From a virus, in the IMG/VR virus record IMGVR_UViG_3300035703_000224, positions 1 through 37,084 of that record: DNA of 37,084 nucleotides. One strand, given 5' to 3'. The translations under genes were made by a program, and so were the position numbers. Below the pieces are notes generated by a model. It was given only the letters and a program-made list of their open reading frames with translations. It made no database searches and was not told the DNA's origin. Every line of letters begins with the position of its first letter. Position 1 is the stretch's first letter. Shown one piece after another: positions 24,677-32,957 of this stretch.

Positions 24677-26729
24677 GATCTTCTGCGCACAATACTACTG
24701 TTTTAACTTGTTTTCTAGATGGAGGTGCTGGTTCATCTGTTCTTCTAAATTCCAAAGTTGGTTCAAGAATTGCACCTTGACCTGTTGTAGTATTTATTTG
24801 TAAGTCTGGGAAAAGATTTACTGAAGATCCTGGATTTACTACATTAATACTAATGATTCTTCCAACATCATCAACTTCTGGATATGCTTCTATGTCATTA
24901 GCGCACTTTGCATCAACAATTTTATCAGTATTCTTATATCCAACACCAGTAAGTTTAACTGAAATATTTTTAATACTTCCAGTAACTTCTAATCCAGAGT
25001 CAGTAGTAGGATATGTTTGACAAGCATCACCTTCTTCATTAACTGGAGGAGATTTATATCCTTTTCCAGAATCTTGAATGATAATATCAGTCACCTTACC
25101 ATCCTTGATCTTAGTGTAACCATAAGCACCACCACCTTGCTCTCCACAATTACTATCTATAGAAATAAATGGTGGTGTTGTGTATCCAGAACCAGATGAC
25201 TCTACTATTGCACCAATAATTTGTCCTGCAGAACTTACAACTGCTTGTGCTGATGCTCCAGATCCACCACCTCCAAAAATTGTAATAGTTGGGAAACCAC
25301 ACTCTATAATACCAGCATTGCAGGAGAATTCAGAACCTGGAGGAATTGTACCATCAGTAGAAAGTCCAACAGAACCTGCCCAAGATCTAAAATTGCCTGA
25401 AACAGAAGATATTCCAGAAGAAATTGAAGATGAGTAGTTGAGAATTTTTTGGAAATCTGGATTACTAGCAGGAATCCATCCCTTATTTAATTCATAATCA
25501 TAATCCTCAGAGCAAGTGGGTGACTCGCAGGAAAGAAGAGACAATAATGTTCTAGTAAATGAAACTGCTCTAGAAACAATAGAAGATACTTGTCCTATTG
25601 ATGATCCTAACAATGAAGTTATTTTATTCAATGCTCCACCAAGAGATTCTGATAATTCATTGGAAAGAGTTCCAAGTAAATTTCCCACCAGTGCTTCAGC
25701 AGCACAGATTGGAGCACTCAAAACTTGACCCACCATTGAGGTCAAGAAATTGATTACATAGTTTAAAATTTGACTGAATATTTTTTCAAAGGCACATAAG
25801 ATGCTATCAATAACAGTTTCAATAGCGGCATGTTTTGCAATTTTTACTACTGGAGGTATTCCTGGAGTTCCAAAGAAATCTGTCAGCAAATTATAAATTC
25901 TTTTTATAATTTCCTCTCTTCCCCACTTCAATATTCCTATCAACTCATCTTTTATTACTGTTGCTACATTTAATATTACATCATCAATATTTACTACTGT
26001 ATTTAAAGTTGGATTAATATAAATGTTGTTTACATTTTGAGTTGTGTTTAAAAATTGTACAAATCCTACCAGTGCTCTTTGAATGGCATTAAATTTTCTT
26101 TTTCCTGAGGCACATTCTGCTGGAACAGAAATGATAACACTATTTGGTCCCTCTAAATTGGATACTGCTTGACCTTGGGTTATTGCTCTTTCTTCTTTTG
26201 AAGTTGATCCTATTCCAACAGGACTTTTTCCTTGTGCTATTTGTCCTTTATTTCCTATCCCACCCTTTGCAGTAACTATCCTTCCATCTGTAGCAATTAC
26301 ATAACCACTTGTTCCTTGAGGGGGCGTGAATGGTTTAAATGATGATGTTCCTTTACTTAAAACTTCAATCCAAGTTTGATCTGGATTTTGTTGTCCAATA
26401 TCACTATTTTGAAGAGCACCAACAATAACTGGTTGCTGCTCATCATCTCCATCTAAGAAAAAACCAACTACAATTTCACCACCATTCCAATTATTAGATA
26501 CTCCACTATATCCATTTCCTGCCCCAAGAGTTAGTGGTGTTAATACATGTGCCCAAGGTAAATTCTCATCCTTAATTTGATTGTCTGCAGGATGACGTCC
26601 TAATATTCTAACTCTTGCTCTAGCACCTTTAGAAGAGTCTTTAGAATTATAAACTATCTGTCCTATAAACCAATTAAATCCATCTCTTCCTAAGAATTGA
26701 GGATTAATTAAGGATTGTTCTAACATCAT
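24669..26729 (-). CDS. gp5: Baseplate hub protein gp5-like (OB-fold, no lysozyme domain)
   Basis: 686 aa. The N-terminal about 110 residues (FNWFIGQIVYN, ARVRILGRHPADNQ, LPWAHVLTPLT, GGEIVVGFFLDGDDEQQPVIVGAL) match the gp5/VgrG OB-fold. No T4-lysozyme catalytic pattern follows. Instead there is an unassigned helical region (about 210-400) and a C-terminal part with GSGY beta-repeats at about 510, 554 and 594 and several cysteines. ATGATG at the start gives two candidate Mets; the first overlaps the preceding TGA. Neighbours are the gp27-like hub and the beta-helical spike, as expected for the hub complex. gp5 identity is fairly secure for the N-terminus. Confidence 0.8.
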   Translation of the reverse strand: MMLEQSLINPQFLGRDGFNWFIGQIVYNSKDSSKGARARVRILGRHPADNQIKDENLPWAHVLTPLTLGAGNGYSGVSNNWNGGEIVVGFFLDGDDEQQPVIVGALQNSDIGQQNPDQTWIEVLSKGTSSFKPFTPPQGTSGYVIATDGRIVTAKGGIGNKGQIAQGKSPVGIGSTSKEERAITQGQAVSNLEGPNSVIISVPAECASGKRKFNAIQRALVGFVQFLNTTQNVNNIYINPTLNTVVNIDDVILNVATVIKDELIGILKWGREEIIKRIYNLLTDFFGTPGIPPVVKIAKHAAIETVIDSILCAFEKIFSQILNYVINFLTSMVGQVLSAPICAAEALVGNLLGTLSNELSESLGGALNKITSLLGSSIGQVSSIVSRAVSFTRTLLSLLSCESPTCSEDYDYELNKGWIPASNPDFQKILNYSSSISSGISSVSGNFRSWAGSVGLSTDGTIPPGSEFSCNAGIIECGFPTITIFGGGGSGASAQAVVSSAGQIIGAIVESSGSGYTTPPFISIDSNCGEQGGGAYGYTKIKDGKVTDIIIQDSGKGYKSPPVNEEGDACQTYPTTDSGLEVTGSIKNISVKLTGVGYKNTDKIVDAKCANDIEAYPEVDDVGRIISINVVNPGSSVNLFPDLQINTTTGQGAILEPTLEFRRTDEPAPPSRKQVKTVVLCAEDHE

Positions 26730-26935
26730 AGGTCAAAAATCTTACACTCAGGGCAATCTGGATTGTTGTAGCAGTACAATTCAAATGCATTTGGACACTC
26801 TTCTGCATTTGGATGATGCTCTGCATAGTTGTTAAGAGAATTTAATTCATCTTCAAGATATCTTTTTCTTTGCTTATTAATTTCTGGATTGTCCAGTTCT
26901 TTTTCTAGTTTAGTAATTTGTTCTTGTATTTTCAT
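26726..26935 (-). CDS. Small four-cysteine protein in the hub operon
   Basis: 69 aa. The N-terminal half is a basic or acidic coiled coil (QEQITKLEKELDNPEINKQR, about 4-23). The C-terminal half has C47, C55, C61 and C64, a possible zinc site with a final CPEC. It overlaps both neighbours as ATGA (gp27-like stop upstream, gp5 start downstream), so it is tightly coupled. T4 has the small hub protein gp28 near gp27, but no sequence link was recognised. It may be a hub assembly factor. Confidence 0.72.
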   Translation of the reverse strand: MKIQEQITKLEKELDNPEINKQRKRYLEDELNSLNNYAEHHPNAEECPNAFELYCYNNPDCPECKIFDL

Positions 26936-28272
26936 TTTGGTGGAACTCCATATGAATCTCTAATGAGTTTGAGTCCAGTATACCCTTGATTAGTCTCAAA
27001 TAAATGAGATAATTCTTTAATTAAATAATTTCCGGACTTTAAATCATCCCTTAATCCTTTCTTTGATTCATCTAATGTTATATTACCAAAATCTAATTTG
27101 ATCACATCACCAACTGTTAAGTTTAAGTTCAAGGGTACTGTTATATTTAACAGTTGACTAAATGCTAAGTTATATCTTGCAATGGATTGAGATTGATACA
27201 ATGGTCTTTGATCTATTCCTTCAGTCTCATCAGAATTATCAGGTTCTCCAACTAATTGATCAATTACTTTAACCATAATTCTAGATGGACTATCTTCAAG
27301 ATACTTTGGAACTTTTGGTTTCTCTGGATTTGCTGCAGAATTTTTCATAACATCAAGACTTTCTGAAAGTTTATATTCTTCCAATTTTAAGTCTCTAGTA
27401 TTGGCATCATAAAAGTAATTTACACTAGAGTACATTCCAATTCTCATATTCTCTAGAACATTAACATTCTTTTCAAAAAATGGTGTGCTGACTATTTTGA
27501 AATTGGAATTTGGATCTGCAGGAGCATTTACTTTTTCATCATATCTATAAGTAGCTACGGGAGTAGAAGATCCAGTAGGAGAAAGTGTTTCAAATAAAGA
27601 ATCTAAACTTCTAAAGTTGTATCCTTTTGTATTCTCATAGAATAAAAATCCTGCTGTTCCACTATTAGTAGAAGATTTTCCTGGTGGAATTGATTTTGGT
27701 CCCAACCAAGTTAATACTGTAAAAGGTTTTTTAGAATTTCCAAAGAAATGATAACTATTTTTTGTTGCATCTATGTTTCTTTTCTTTGTAGTTTTTAATA
27801 CTCCAGTTAATATCTGCTCCACTGACTGATCAATAGTTTGCTTTGAACCTGATGACTCTGGATATCTTCTGAAGACTCTAGTTGTTTCATTAGAAAATAC
27901 TTCAAGTGGAGCTATGTCAATCACAAACATTTCCTTAGTAGATTGAGTAGTGGATCCACTTATCTTGTAAATGTAATATGGATTAGTTGTTTCATTAATA
28001 TCAATAACTTGTTTAGTTTCTGTTTGCTCTATAGTCAGTATAACCTGTTCCCCTCCCTTCAATCCAGGTTTTATTTTTGAATCAGTAGAAGGAAGTGATG
28101 TTAATAATCCTTGAGTATCAACTACAACTAATCTCAGAAAAATAGCAGGTGAAAATAGGTCTTCAAAATATTGAACAGAAGCCTGTGTTTCTGTCATATT
28201 GATGACAGTTTGTTCATCATGAGATATGATTAAAAACTTTTTAATTTTATAATTGGTATATGATCCTGCCAT
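26932..28272 (-). CDS. Baseplate hub protein, gp27-like
   Basis: 446 aa. Beta-rich throughout, with the segment GFLFYENTKGYNFRSLDSLF at about 205-225, characteristic of gp27 and related hub proteins of the VgrG or gpD fold. It sits directly before the small 4-Cys gene and gp5, matching the T4 gp27-gp5 hub. The N-terminus (NYKIKKFLIISHDEQTVINM) and a C-terminal GDVIKLDFGNITLDESKKG segment fit a barrel-like hub protein. The ATG overlaps the previous stop. Role: trimeric hub that carries gp5 and the spike. Assignment rests on fold pattern and context. Confidence 0.7.
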   Translation of the reverse strand: MAGSYTNYKIKKFLIISHDEQTVINMTETQASVQYFEDLFSPAIFLRLVVVDTQGLLTSLPSTDSKIKPGLKGGEQVILTIEQTETKQVIDINETTNPYYIYKISGSTTQSTKEMFVIDIAPLEVFSNETTRVFRRYPESSGSKQTIDQSVEQILTGVLKTTKKRNIDATKNSYHFFGNSKKPFTVLTWLGPKSIPPGKSSTNSGTAGFLFYENTKGYNFRSLDSLFETLSPTGSSTPVATYRYDEKVNAPADPNSNFKIVSTPFFEKNVNVLENMRIGMYSSVNYFYDANTRDLKLEEYKLSESLDVMKNSAANPEKPKVPKYLEDSPSRIMVKVIDQLVGEPDNSDETEGIDQRPLYQSQSIARYNLAFSQLLNITVPLNLNLTVGDVIKLDFGNITLDESKKGLRDDLKSGNYLIKELSHLFETNQGYTGLKLIRDSYGVPPK

Positions 28273-30296
28273 TAGTTCAATGTGTTGAGAAGAACTTTCT
28301 TATAAAAACTATTTAACAGTTGTTCTTCAGAAGGTCCAGATATAATCACTGGTTCAGAAGAACCTTGCTGAATTAATTGCTGTTGTAATTGCTGAACAAC
28401 TGGATATGGAACTATTGTTGGTTCAGAATATCCTGATTGATATGGAAGATTTGTTGCTATTGGTCTTGAAGGTGTCCTAGGAGTTGTCATCTGAGCAGAA
28501 ACTGGTCTTCCTCCAATATTAAATCCCCCAGATCCAACAGATAATCCTGCAGATCTCTGGGTTTGTTGAAATATTGGAGAAATTGGAAAACTAACTCCTT
28601 GCTGAGATGGAGATTGGGAAGAAGAATCACTTTGCTGTCTAGCTCTTTCCTTAGATAATGGTGTTGGAAGTCTATTCTTAACTGATTGAACATGAGGAAG
28701 AGGATCTGTGTATCTTCCATTATTAGAAATGCCAAAGTGAAGATGAGTATTTTGTCCTGCTGGATATAATTTTGCTATCTGCTGTCCTCCATAAACCTCT
28801 TCGCCCACTCCAACCATAGGAGAAGTATGATAATACAGTGTTCTTAAACCACCTCCATGATCTATTTCAACAAAACCATTGTACCCATTTGAAACTGCTG
28901 CTACAACTTTTCCAGTTTTATATGCAACAACAGAAGCATCTAATGCTCCCTGCTGATGGGTCATATCTAATCCTTGGTGAGATCTTGCTCCACCATCTCT
29001 AGATGCACCAAATGCTTGTCCTGGACCTACATTTCCAAATGATCCAACATCTCCACCAGGGAGGGGGAAGAATGTATCTCCTGATATTGGTCCTGTATAT
29101 TCTCCTCCAGGAGACACTGGTGTTGGAGATGGCATTGGAGGTTCATCAAATTGTCCCTTTAAAGATATTTTAAAATCTTTTGAAATTTTTTCAAACTTAC
29201 TAACTACTCTTTCATACCTATCCAAAGATTTAGAAAAAGTTAACTCACCTCTTGATTCCTTTTTTCTTTCTACTAATTTCTTTTGTTGTTCTGTTTGTTT
29301 TTTTAATTTATCTGATTGAGTTGCCTTATTTCTTTGAGACTCTTTTTCACTAGCACCACTTAAATCTCTAACTAAATTAACTACATCCAATCCAAATGAT
29401 GCAATAGACAATAATCCAGCAACTGGAAGACCTATACCAGTTGCTGCTGATGCTGCTGCTAATGCATCTAAAGATGCTGAAGTCCCTGCAATTGAAGCAC
29501 CAGTAACATCTCCTTCCTGTGCTCTCAATGTTGCATCAATGGCACCAAGTGCTGCACCTGCTACAGGAACTATAGACTTTCCAAACCTACCAAATGCCTT
29601 TGCAACTTTTCCAGGTTGTTTTGATAATACTTCTGACCCACCTCTACTTAATGCTTGTGTTGGTGTTATTTGCCCTCTTCTTAAAAGTCTAGCTCTATCT
29701 CCTAAATTTGCTTCTCCCTTTATAAATTTAGCATAAGATTCATTTGCTCTACCCAATGATTTAGTATTTTTTGACCACCAAGGAGAAGAAGTAGCACTAG
29801 ATCCAGGAGTTCCTGCTGCTGCACCACCACCTCCTCCTCTTCTCATCATATTCCCAACTCCTCCCAACAATGCAGGACCAAGGAAAATACCAGCAGTAAC
29901 TAATCCAGGTCCAACAGCACCCATCCAATCACCTTTAGCAAGTTTTGATGCTGCATTAAATGCTGCTAATGCACCTATTGCTTTTAGTGGATCACTTGTA
30001 GAACCAGCAGTAAACAAAGAACCAGCATATTTTTTTATATCTGGTGGTTTGATTTTAACTTGTTTTTTCTGAACAAATCTTCTGTCATTTTGTTTTTGGA
30101 TAGAATCTAATCTTCTCTTATATCTGTTAAGAATTGATAGTTGTGTTTTCTTTTGATAGGTTCCCTTCTCAAAAACTTTTCTTAGTCTAGTAGAAGATTT
30201 CTTTATACTGTCGGATGAATCTACAAGACTATTAATCCTAGTAATATGAGCAGTAACTCTTGGTCTTGGTTTATTTAAAAGAGTTGTTGGGTCCAT
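28272..30296 (-). CDS. Tape-measure-like tail protein with M23 endopeptidase domain
   Basis: 674 aa. The N-terminal part has basic helices, then KKYAGSLF (about 89-96) and hydrophobic Gly/Ala-rich segments (about 105-148 and 243-305), in the style of tape-measure proteins. Residues about 405-540 are an M23 (lysostaphin-type) zinc peptidase: H440-x3-D444 (SHQGLDM), H490 (YYHTS) and H518-L-H520 (THLHFGI), all ligands present. The C-terminus is Gln/Ser/Pro-rich. It probably cuts peptidoglycan cross-links during DNA entry. Its N-terminal region resembles the upstream 571-aa protein, so the two may be paralogues. Which one sets tail length is unclear. Confidence 0.85.
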   Translation of the reverse strand: MDPTTLLNKPRPRVTAHITRINSLVDSSDSIKKSSTRLRKVFEKGTYQKKTQLSILNRYKRRLDSIQKQNDRRFVQKKQVKIKPPDIKKYAGSLFTAGSTSDPLKAIGALAAFNAASKLAKGDWMGAVGPGLVTAGIFLGPALLGGVGNMMRRGGGGGAAAGTPGSSATSSPWWSKNTKSLGRANESYAKFIKGEANLGDRARLLRRGQITPTQALSRGGSEVLSKQPGKVAKAFGRFGKSIVPVAGAALGAIDATLRAQEGDVTGASIAGTSASLDALAAASAATGIGLPVAGLLSIASFGLDVVNLVRDLSGASEKESQRNKATQSDKLKKQTEQQKKLVERKKESRGELTFSKSLDRYERVVSKFEKISKDFKISLKGQFDEPPMPSPTPVSPGGEYTGPISGDTFFPLPGGDVGSFGNVGPGQAFGASRDGGARSHQGLDMTHQQGALDASVVAYKTGKVVAAVSNGYNGFVEIDHGGGLRTLYYHTSPMVGVGEEVYGGQQIAKLYPAGQNTHLHFGISNNGRYTDPLPHVQSVKNRLPTPLSKERARQQSDSSSQSPSQQGVSFPISPIFQQTQRSAGLSVGSGGFNIGGRPVSAQMTTPRTPSRPIATNLPYQSGYSEPTIVPYPVVQQLQQQLIQQGSSEPVIISGPSEEQLLNSFYKKVLLNTLN

Positions 30297-30299
30297 TTA

Positions 30300-32015
30300 T
30301 CAAACAATCTGATAGACTAATTTTGAATACATTGTCAAGAAATTATCAGAATAAGAAGTATCTATAGCAGGAACATTATCATTGACTGCAGCAGTTGTTG
30401 ATGCTTGTGGTGATGATGCTCCTCCAACTGGCATAGGTGCAAGAACAAAACTTGGTTGTTGAGATGATGGAGATGGAATATTTCTTGCAGGACTTCTGGT
30501 TCCTGTTACTTGAGGAGTTATTGGAAGACCAGCAGAAGATTGTGCTTGTCTTAAATAATTTTCAAAATTCCTATAAAAAGAAGAGGTATGAACATTTTCT
30601 TGACTTCCTCCAGGAAGAGATGGCCAAACCCCTCTCAACCTACTGACTACCTGATCAACTTTACCAGACCTAATTAAATTGACAATTTCTTGTTCTCCTC
30701 CAGAAAACAAACTGGCAAGATATGCTCTATTAATTTTATATTGATTCTCTGCATTAAACAATGCTGTTCTTGGATCCAGTCCTGCAGCAATAGTTCTTGC
30801 TCTTAAAAATTCAGACATTTGCTGCATATTTCCCATAGCACCTGAGGTTTTCCCTTGTGCTTTTAGTTGTTCAACTTTTGCTATAGCTTGATCTATAGTC
30901 ATTTGAGACAACCCTGGAAGGGCACCTATGGTATTAACTGATTCTAGTCCACCCTCTCCTCCTGAGATGGCAGACATTAAAGCATTAATTTCTCCTGGGG
31001 CTGGTCCTGAAATTAATTGTCCTGGAGATCCTCCTCCTCCTCCACCACCACCTCCTCCACCTCCAGAGGATCTTTGTCCTTGCTGTTCACCTTGCCTTTT
31101 CAGAAGGAAATCTAATGCCTCTTCAAATTTCTTATTAAGACTTTCAAATCTCTTTAAATCATTTTGAGGTAGTGGAACTAAACTTGATGATTGTGTTGAT
31201 GCTTTTTGTTCTTGAGTTAATTCTTCAAGTCTTTGTTGAGTTGTATTTTCTTCTCCTCTACCAAATAAAGAACTTGCTAAAGCAACACCACCAGCAGCAA
31301 GAGCTGCCTTGCCTCCAAACTTGCCCAATCTTCCAAGTCTAGATGCACCTGCTGCTGTTCCTGCAGCACCAGCTCCTGCACTTGCTCCACCTCTAGAGAA
31401 TAATGATCCTACTAATTTGGATGTGAGTGTTGTTGCTATTCCACCAATGACAGCAGGAATGTAAGTTGCCCCAATTCCAATCAGAGGACCTATAATTTTT
31501 GATGGGTCTCCACTTAAAATTCCTTGAAGAAGATTGAACATTGCCAATCCTCTAATTGCTCCACCAGCACCACTAAAGAATGAACCAGTATACTTTTTAA
31601 CTGCTCCAAGTATATCAGTTTTACTATCCCCTAATTCTTTCTTACCTAATACTCTTCCTCTATTAGCAATTCTTTTTCTATACTCTTCAGATTCTTTTCT
31701 ATTTTGATCTTGAGTATTTTTATAATCTTCTGCTATAACCTGAAGAATTTTTTCTAAATTATTTTTAGTCTGTTCTAAATTTAAAGTTACTTTCCCCAAA
31801 TAAGAAACATCTCTCTGAGATGTTGATATACCATCATCGCCTGCAGTGGATACCTTTAATTTTTCTGCTAACTGCTGAGGTAAAGACCTACTAGGAATTA
31901 AAGATATTCTTCTAATATTTGGGGCACCAAAAGACTTAGACTTACTCCCAAGACTTGTGCCTGAAATAAATCTAGTTACTCTTTGTTGAAAATAACTAAA
32001 GCCTTCTGGTGTCAT
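30300..32015 (-). CDS. Tape-measure-like protein with lambda-lysozyme-like transglycosylase domain
   Basis: 571 aa. A long helical N-terminus (about 70-135), KKYTGSFF (about 140-147), and hydrophobic segments (about 155-205) resemble a tape-measure protein. A run of 12 glycines (about 318-329) forms a hinge. Residues about 340-475 resemble the lambda endolysin (GH104 lytic transglycosylase): GEINALMSAISGGEGG with candidate catalytic Glu354, LDPRTALFNAENQYKIN, and VWPSLPGG matching lambda IWASLPGA. It starts as ATGA over the gp51-like stop, the position expected for the tape measure after tail chaperones. The enzymatic call is from motif memory and needs confirmation. Confidence 0.75.
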   Translation of the reverse strand: MTPEGFSYFQQRVTRFISGTSLGSKSKSFGAPNIRRISLIPSRSLPQQLAEKLKVSTAGDDGISTSQRDVSYLGKVTLNLEQTKNNLEKILQVIAEDYKNTQDQNRKESEEYRKRIANRGRVLGKKELGDSKTDILGAVKKYTGSFFSGAGGAIRGLAMFNLLQGILSGDPSKIIGPLIGIGATYIPAVIGGIATTLTSKLVGSLFSRGGASAGAGAAGTAAGASRLGRLGKFGGKAALAAGGVALASSLFGRGEENTTQQRLEELTQEQKASTQSSSLVPLPQNDLKRFESLNKKFEEALDFLLKRQGEQQGQRSSGGGGGGGGGGGGSPGQLISGPAPGEINALMSAISGGEGGLESVNTIGALPGLSQMTIDQAIAKVEQLKAQGKTSGAMGNMQQMSEFLRARTIAAGLDPRTALFNAENQYKINRAYLASLFSGGEQEIVNLIRSGKVDQVVSRLRGVWPSLPGGSQENVHTSSFYRNFENYLRQAQSSAGLPITPQVTGTRSPARNIPSPSSQQPSFVLAPMPVGGASSPQASTTAAVNDNVPAIDTSYSDNFLTMYSKLVYQIV

Positions 32016-32197
32016 TTATTTGCTCTCTGTGCCTTTTCCTCTTCTTCTTGAATATGATTTTCAAGCAATGCCAAATAAATCTCCCTTTCCCAAGGAATCA
32101 TATTCTCAAGCTCAGTCAATGAGTATTTATGATACTGCATCAAGGCAAAGTTTGTCCTGTAATAAGACTCCAAATCCTCATGACCAATTACTACCCG
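32012..32197 (-). CDS. gp51: Baseplate hub assembly factor gp51-like, expressed by -1 frameshift from gp26
   Basis: An unreported frame continues past the gp26 stop. From the codon after the slippery site it encodes 61 residues, including YYRTNFALMQYHKYSLTELE, MIPWEREIYLALLE and a charged tail QEEEEKAQRANK. The pattern resembles T4-type gp51 and other tail-assembly chaperone partners. The first in-frame ATG is at 32140, which would drop the conserved-looking YYRTNFAL block and lacks a well-placed Shine-Dalgarno. The frame opens only 12 bases before the slippery heptamer. The TGA overlaps the next gene's start as ATGA. The 303-residue gp26-gp51 fusion is therefore the likely product. Coding is well supported; the frameshift is inferred. 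Confidence 0.78.
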   Translation of the reverse strand, partial: RVVIGHEDLESYYRTNFALMQYHKYSLTELENMIPWEREIYLALLENHIQEEEEKAQRANK

Positions 32198-32922
32198 AAA
32201 AAACTTGAAAGACCCTCAAGAACTATTTCATTTTCAACACCAGTGTTTGGATTCTTAATAGTAAAAGTATGAGATAACTTTGGCATAGTATCAAAGAAGT
32301 TTTCTATTCCTTTGAACTGATTTGAATCAAAAGTTTGTAACCATTCAACAAGTTCTTTCTTGGTTACATCTGATGCTGACCAAGATTCATCTGCAGTATA
32401 GACCATATCAATACAAGATGCCACTATTTCAAATGATTTATTAATGGTATCCTTACTTGTTACATTACCTGAAAAATTAAAGTTATTATCAATAAATTCC
32501 TGCAGTGAAGGATACTTCATTTTAATTGTGATACTATCATCAACTTTAATTTCTGATGTGTGTCCTTCAGGAATCACAACTTCAATTTCATCAATATTTA
32601 CTTTCACTTCTACTTGTGTTTGATTGTCATCTGGGCAAGTAACAATCAAATCTACAGACTCACCTACAGACTTTGCTCTAATGTTTAAGAAAAGATATTC
32701 AATATCAAAACTAGGAAGAGAATCTATCTTAACTCCTCTAGTCAGAACACACTCTTTGAGAGTATTTTTAACTGCATTAGTAATTTCTTTTGTATCATTG
32801 CTTTCCATAGCCAGGATAAGAATCTTTTCTTCCCCAACTAAAAAAGGTCTATACTTAATTGACTTTTTACTTGAAGGTAAAATCAACTCATAGGTTGGAG
32901 TTGCAACTTTTGGTAAAGGCAT
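32191..32922 (-). CDS. gp26: Baseplate hub protein gp26 (T4_baseplate family)
   Basis: 243 aa. The N-terminus (LPKVATPTYELILPSSKKSI, then KYRPFLVGEEKILILAMES) and the central FDIEYLFLNIRAKSVGE (about 74-90) are hallmarks of T4 gp26. The rest is beta-rich with a helical region near 165-215. It ends SSFFG just after a -1 slippery heptamer, from which the gp51-like frame follows. T4 also has 26 then 51 in this order. By position just before the tape-measure-like gene, gp26/gp51 are analogous to lambda gpG/gpGT. A late motif sits 26 bases before the ATG, and the start codon is preceded by little Shine-Dalgarno signal. Confidence 0.9.
   Translation of the reverse strand: MPLPKVATPTYELILPSSKKSIKYRPFLVGEEKILILAMESNDTKEITNAVKNTLKECVLTRGVKIDSLPSFDIEYLFLNIRAKSVGESVDLIVTCPDDNQTQVEVKVNIDEIEVVIPEGHTSEIKVDDSITIKMKYPSLQEFIDNNFNFSGNVTSKDTINKSFEIVASCIDMVYTADESWSASDVTKKELVEWLQTFDSNQFKGIENFFDTMPKLSHTFTIKNPNTGVENEIVLEGLSSFFG
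32197..32203 (-). promoter_or_regulatory. -1 ribosomal frameshift site (T TTT TTC)
   Basis: In the gp26 frame the codons are AGT TTT TTC GGG TAG, so T TTT TTC has the exact X XXY YYZ phase for -1 slippage, two codons before the gp26 stop. A 5-nt spacer (GGGTA) is followed by a weak possible stem GTAAT/ATTAC with a 23-nt loop. Slippage here opens the gp51-like frame without a stop. Confidence 0.7.
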
Positions 32923-32948
32923 TTTGAAATATAAAATTCAGATATGAT

Positions 32949-32955
32949 TATTTAT
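32949..32955 (-). promoter_or_regulatory. T4-type late promoter motif
   Basis: The minus strand reads ATAATAAATAATC, 26 bases before gp26 and 2 bases after the stop of the tail-tube-fold gene. It probably drives gp26, gp51 and the hub genes downstream. Confidence 0.58.
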
Positions 32956-32957
32956 TA

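Noticed and set aside
32020-32208. Plus-strand 62-aa open frame over the gp51 region
   Set aside because: No ribosome site and unstructured product; the minus-strand frame is protein-like and abuts its neighbours.
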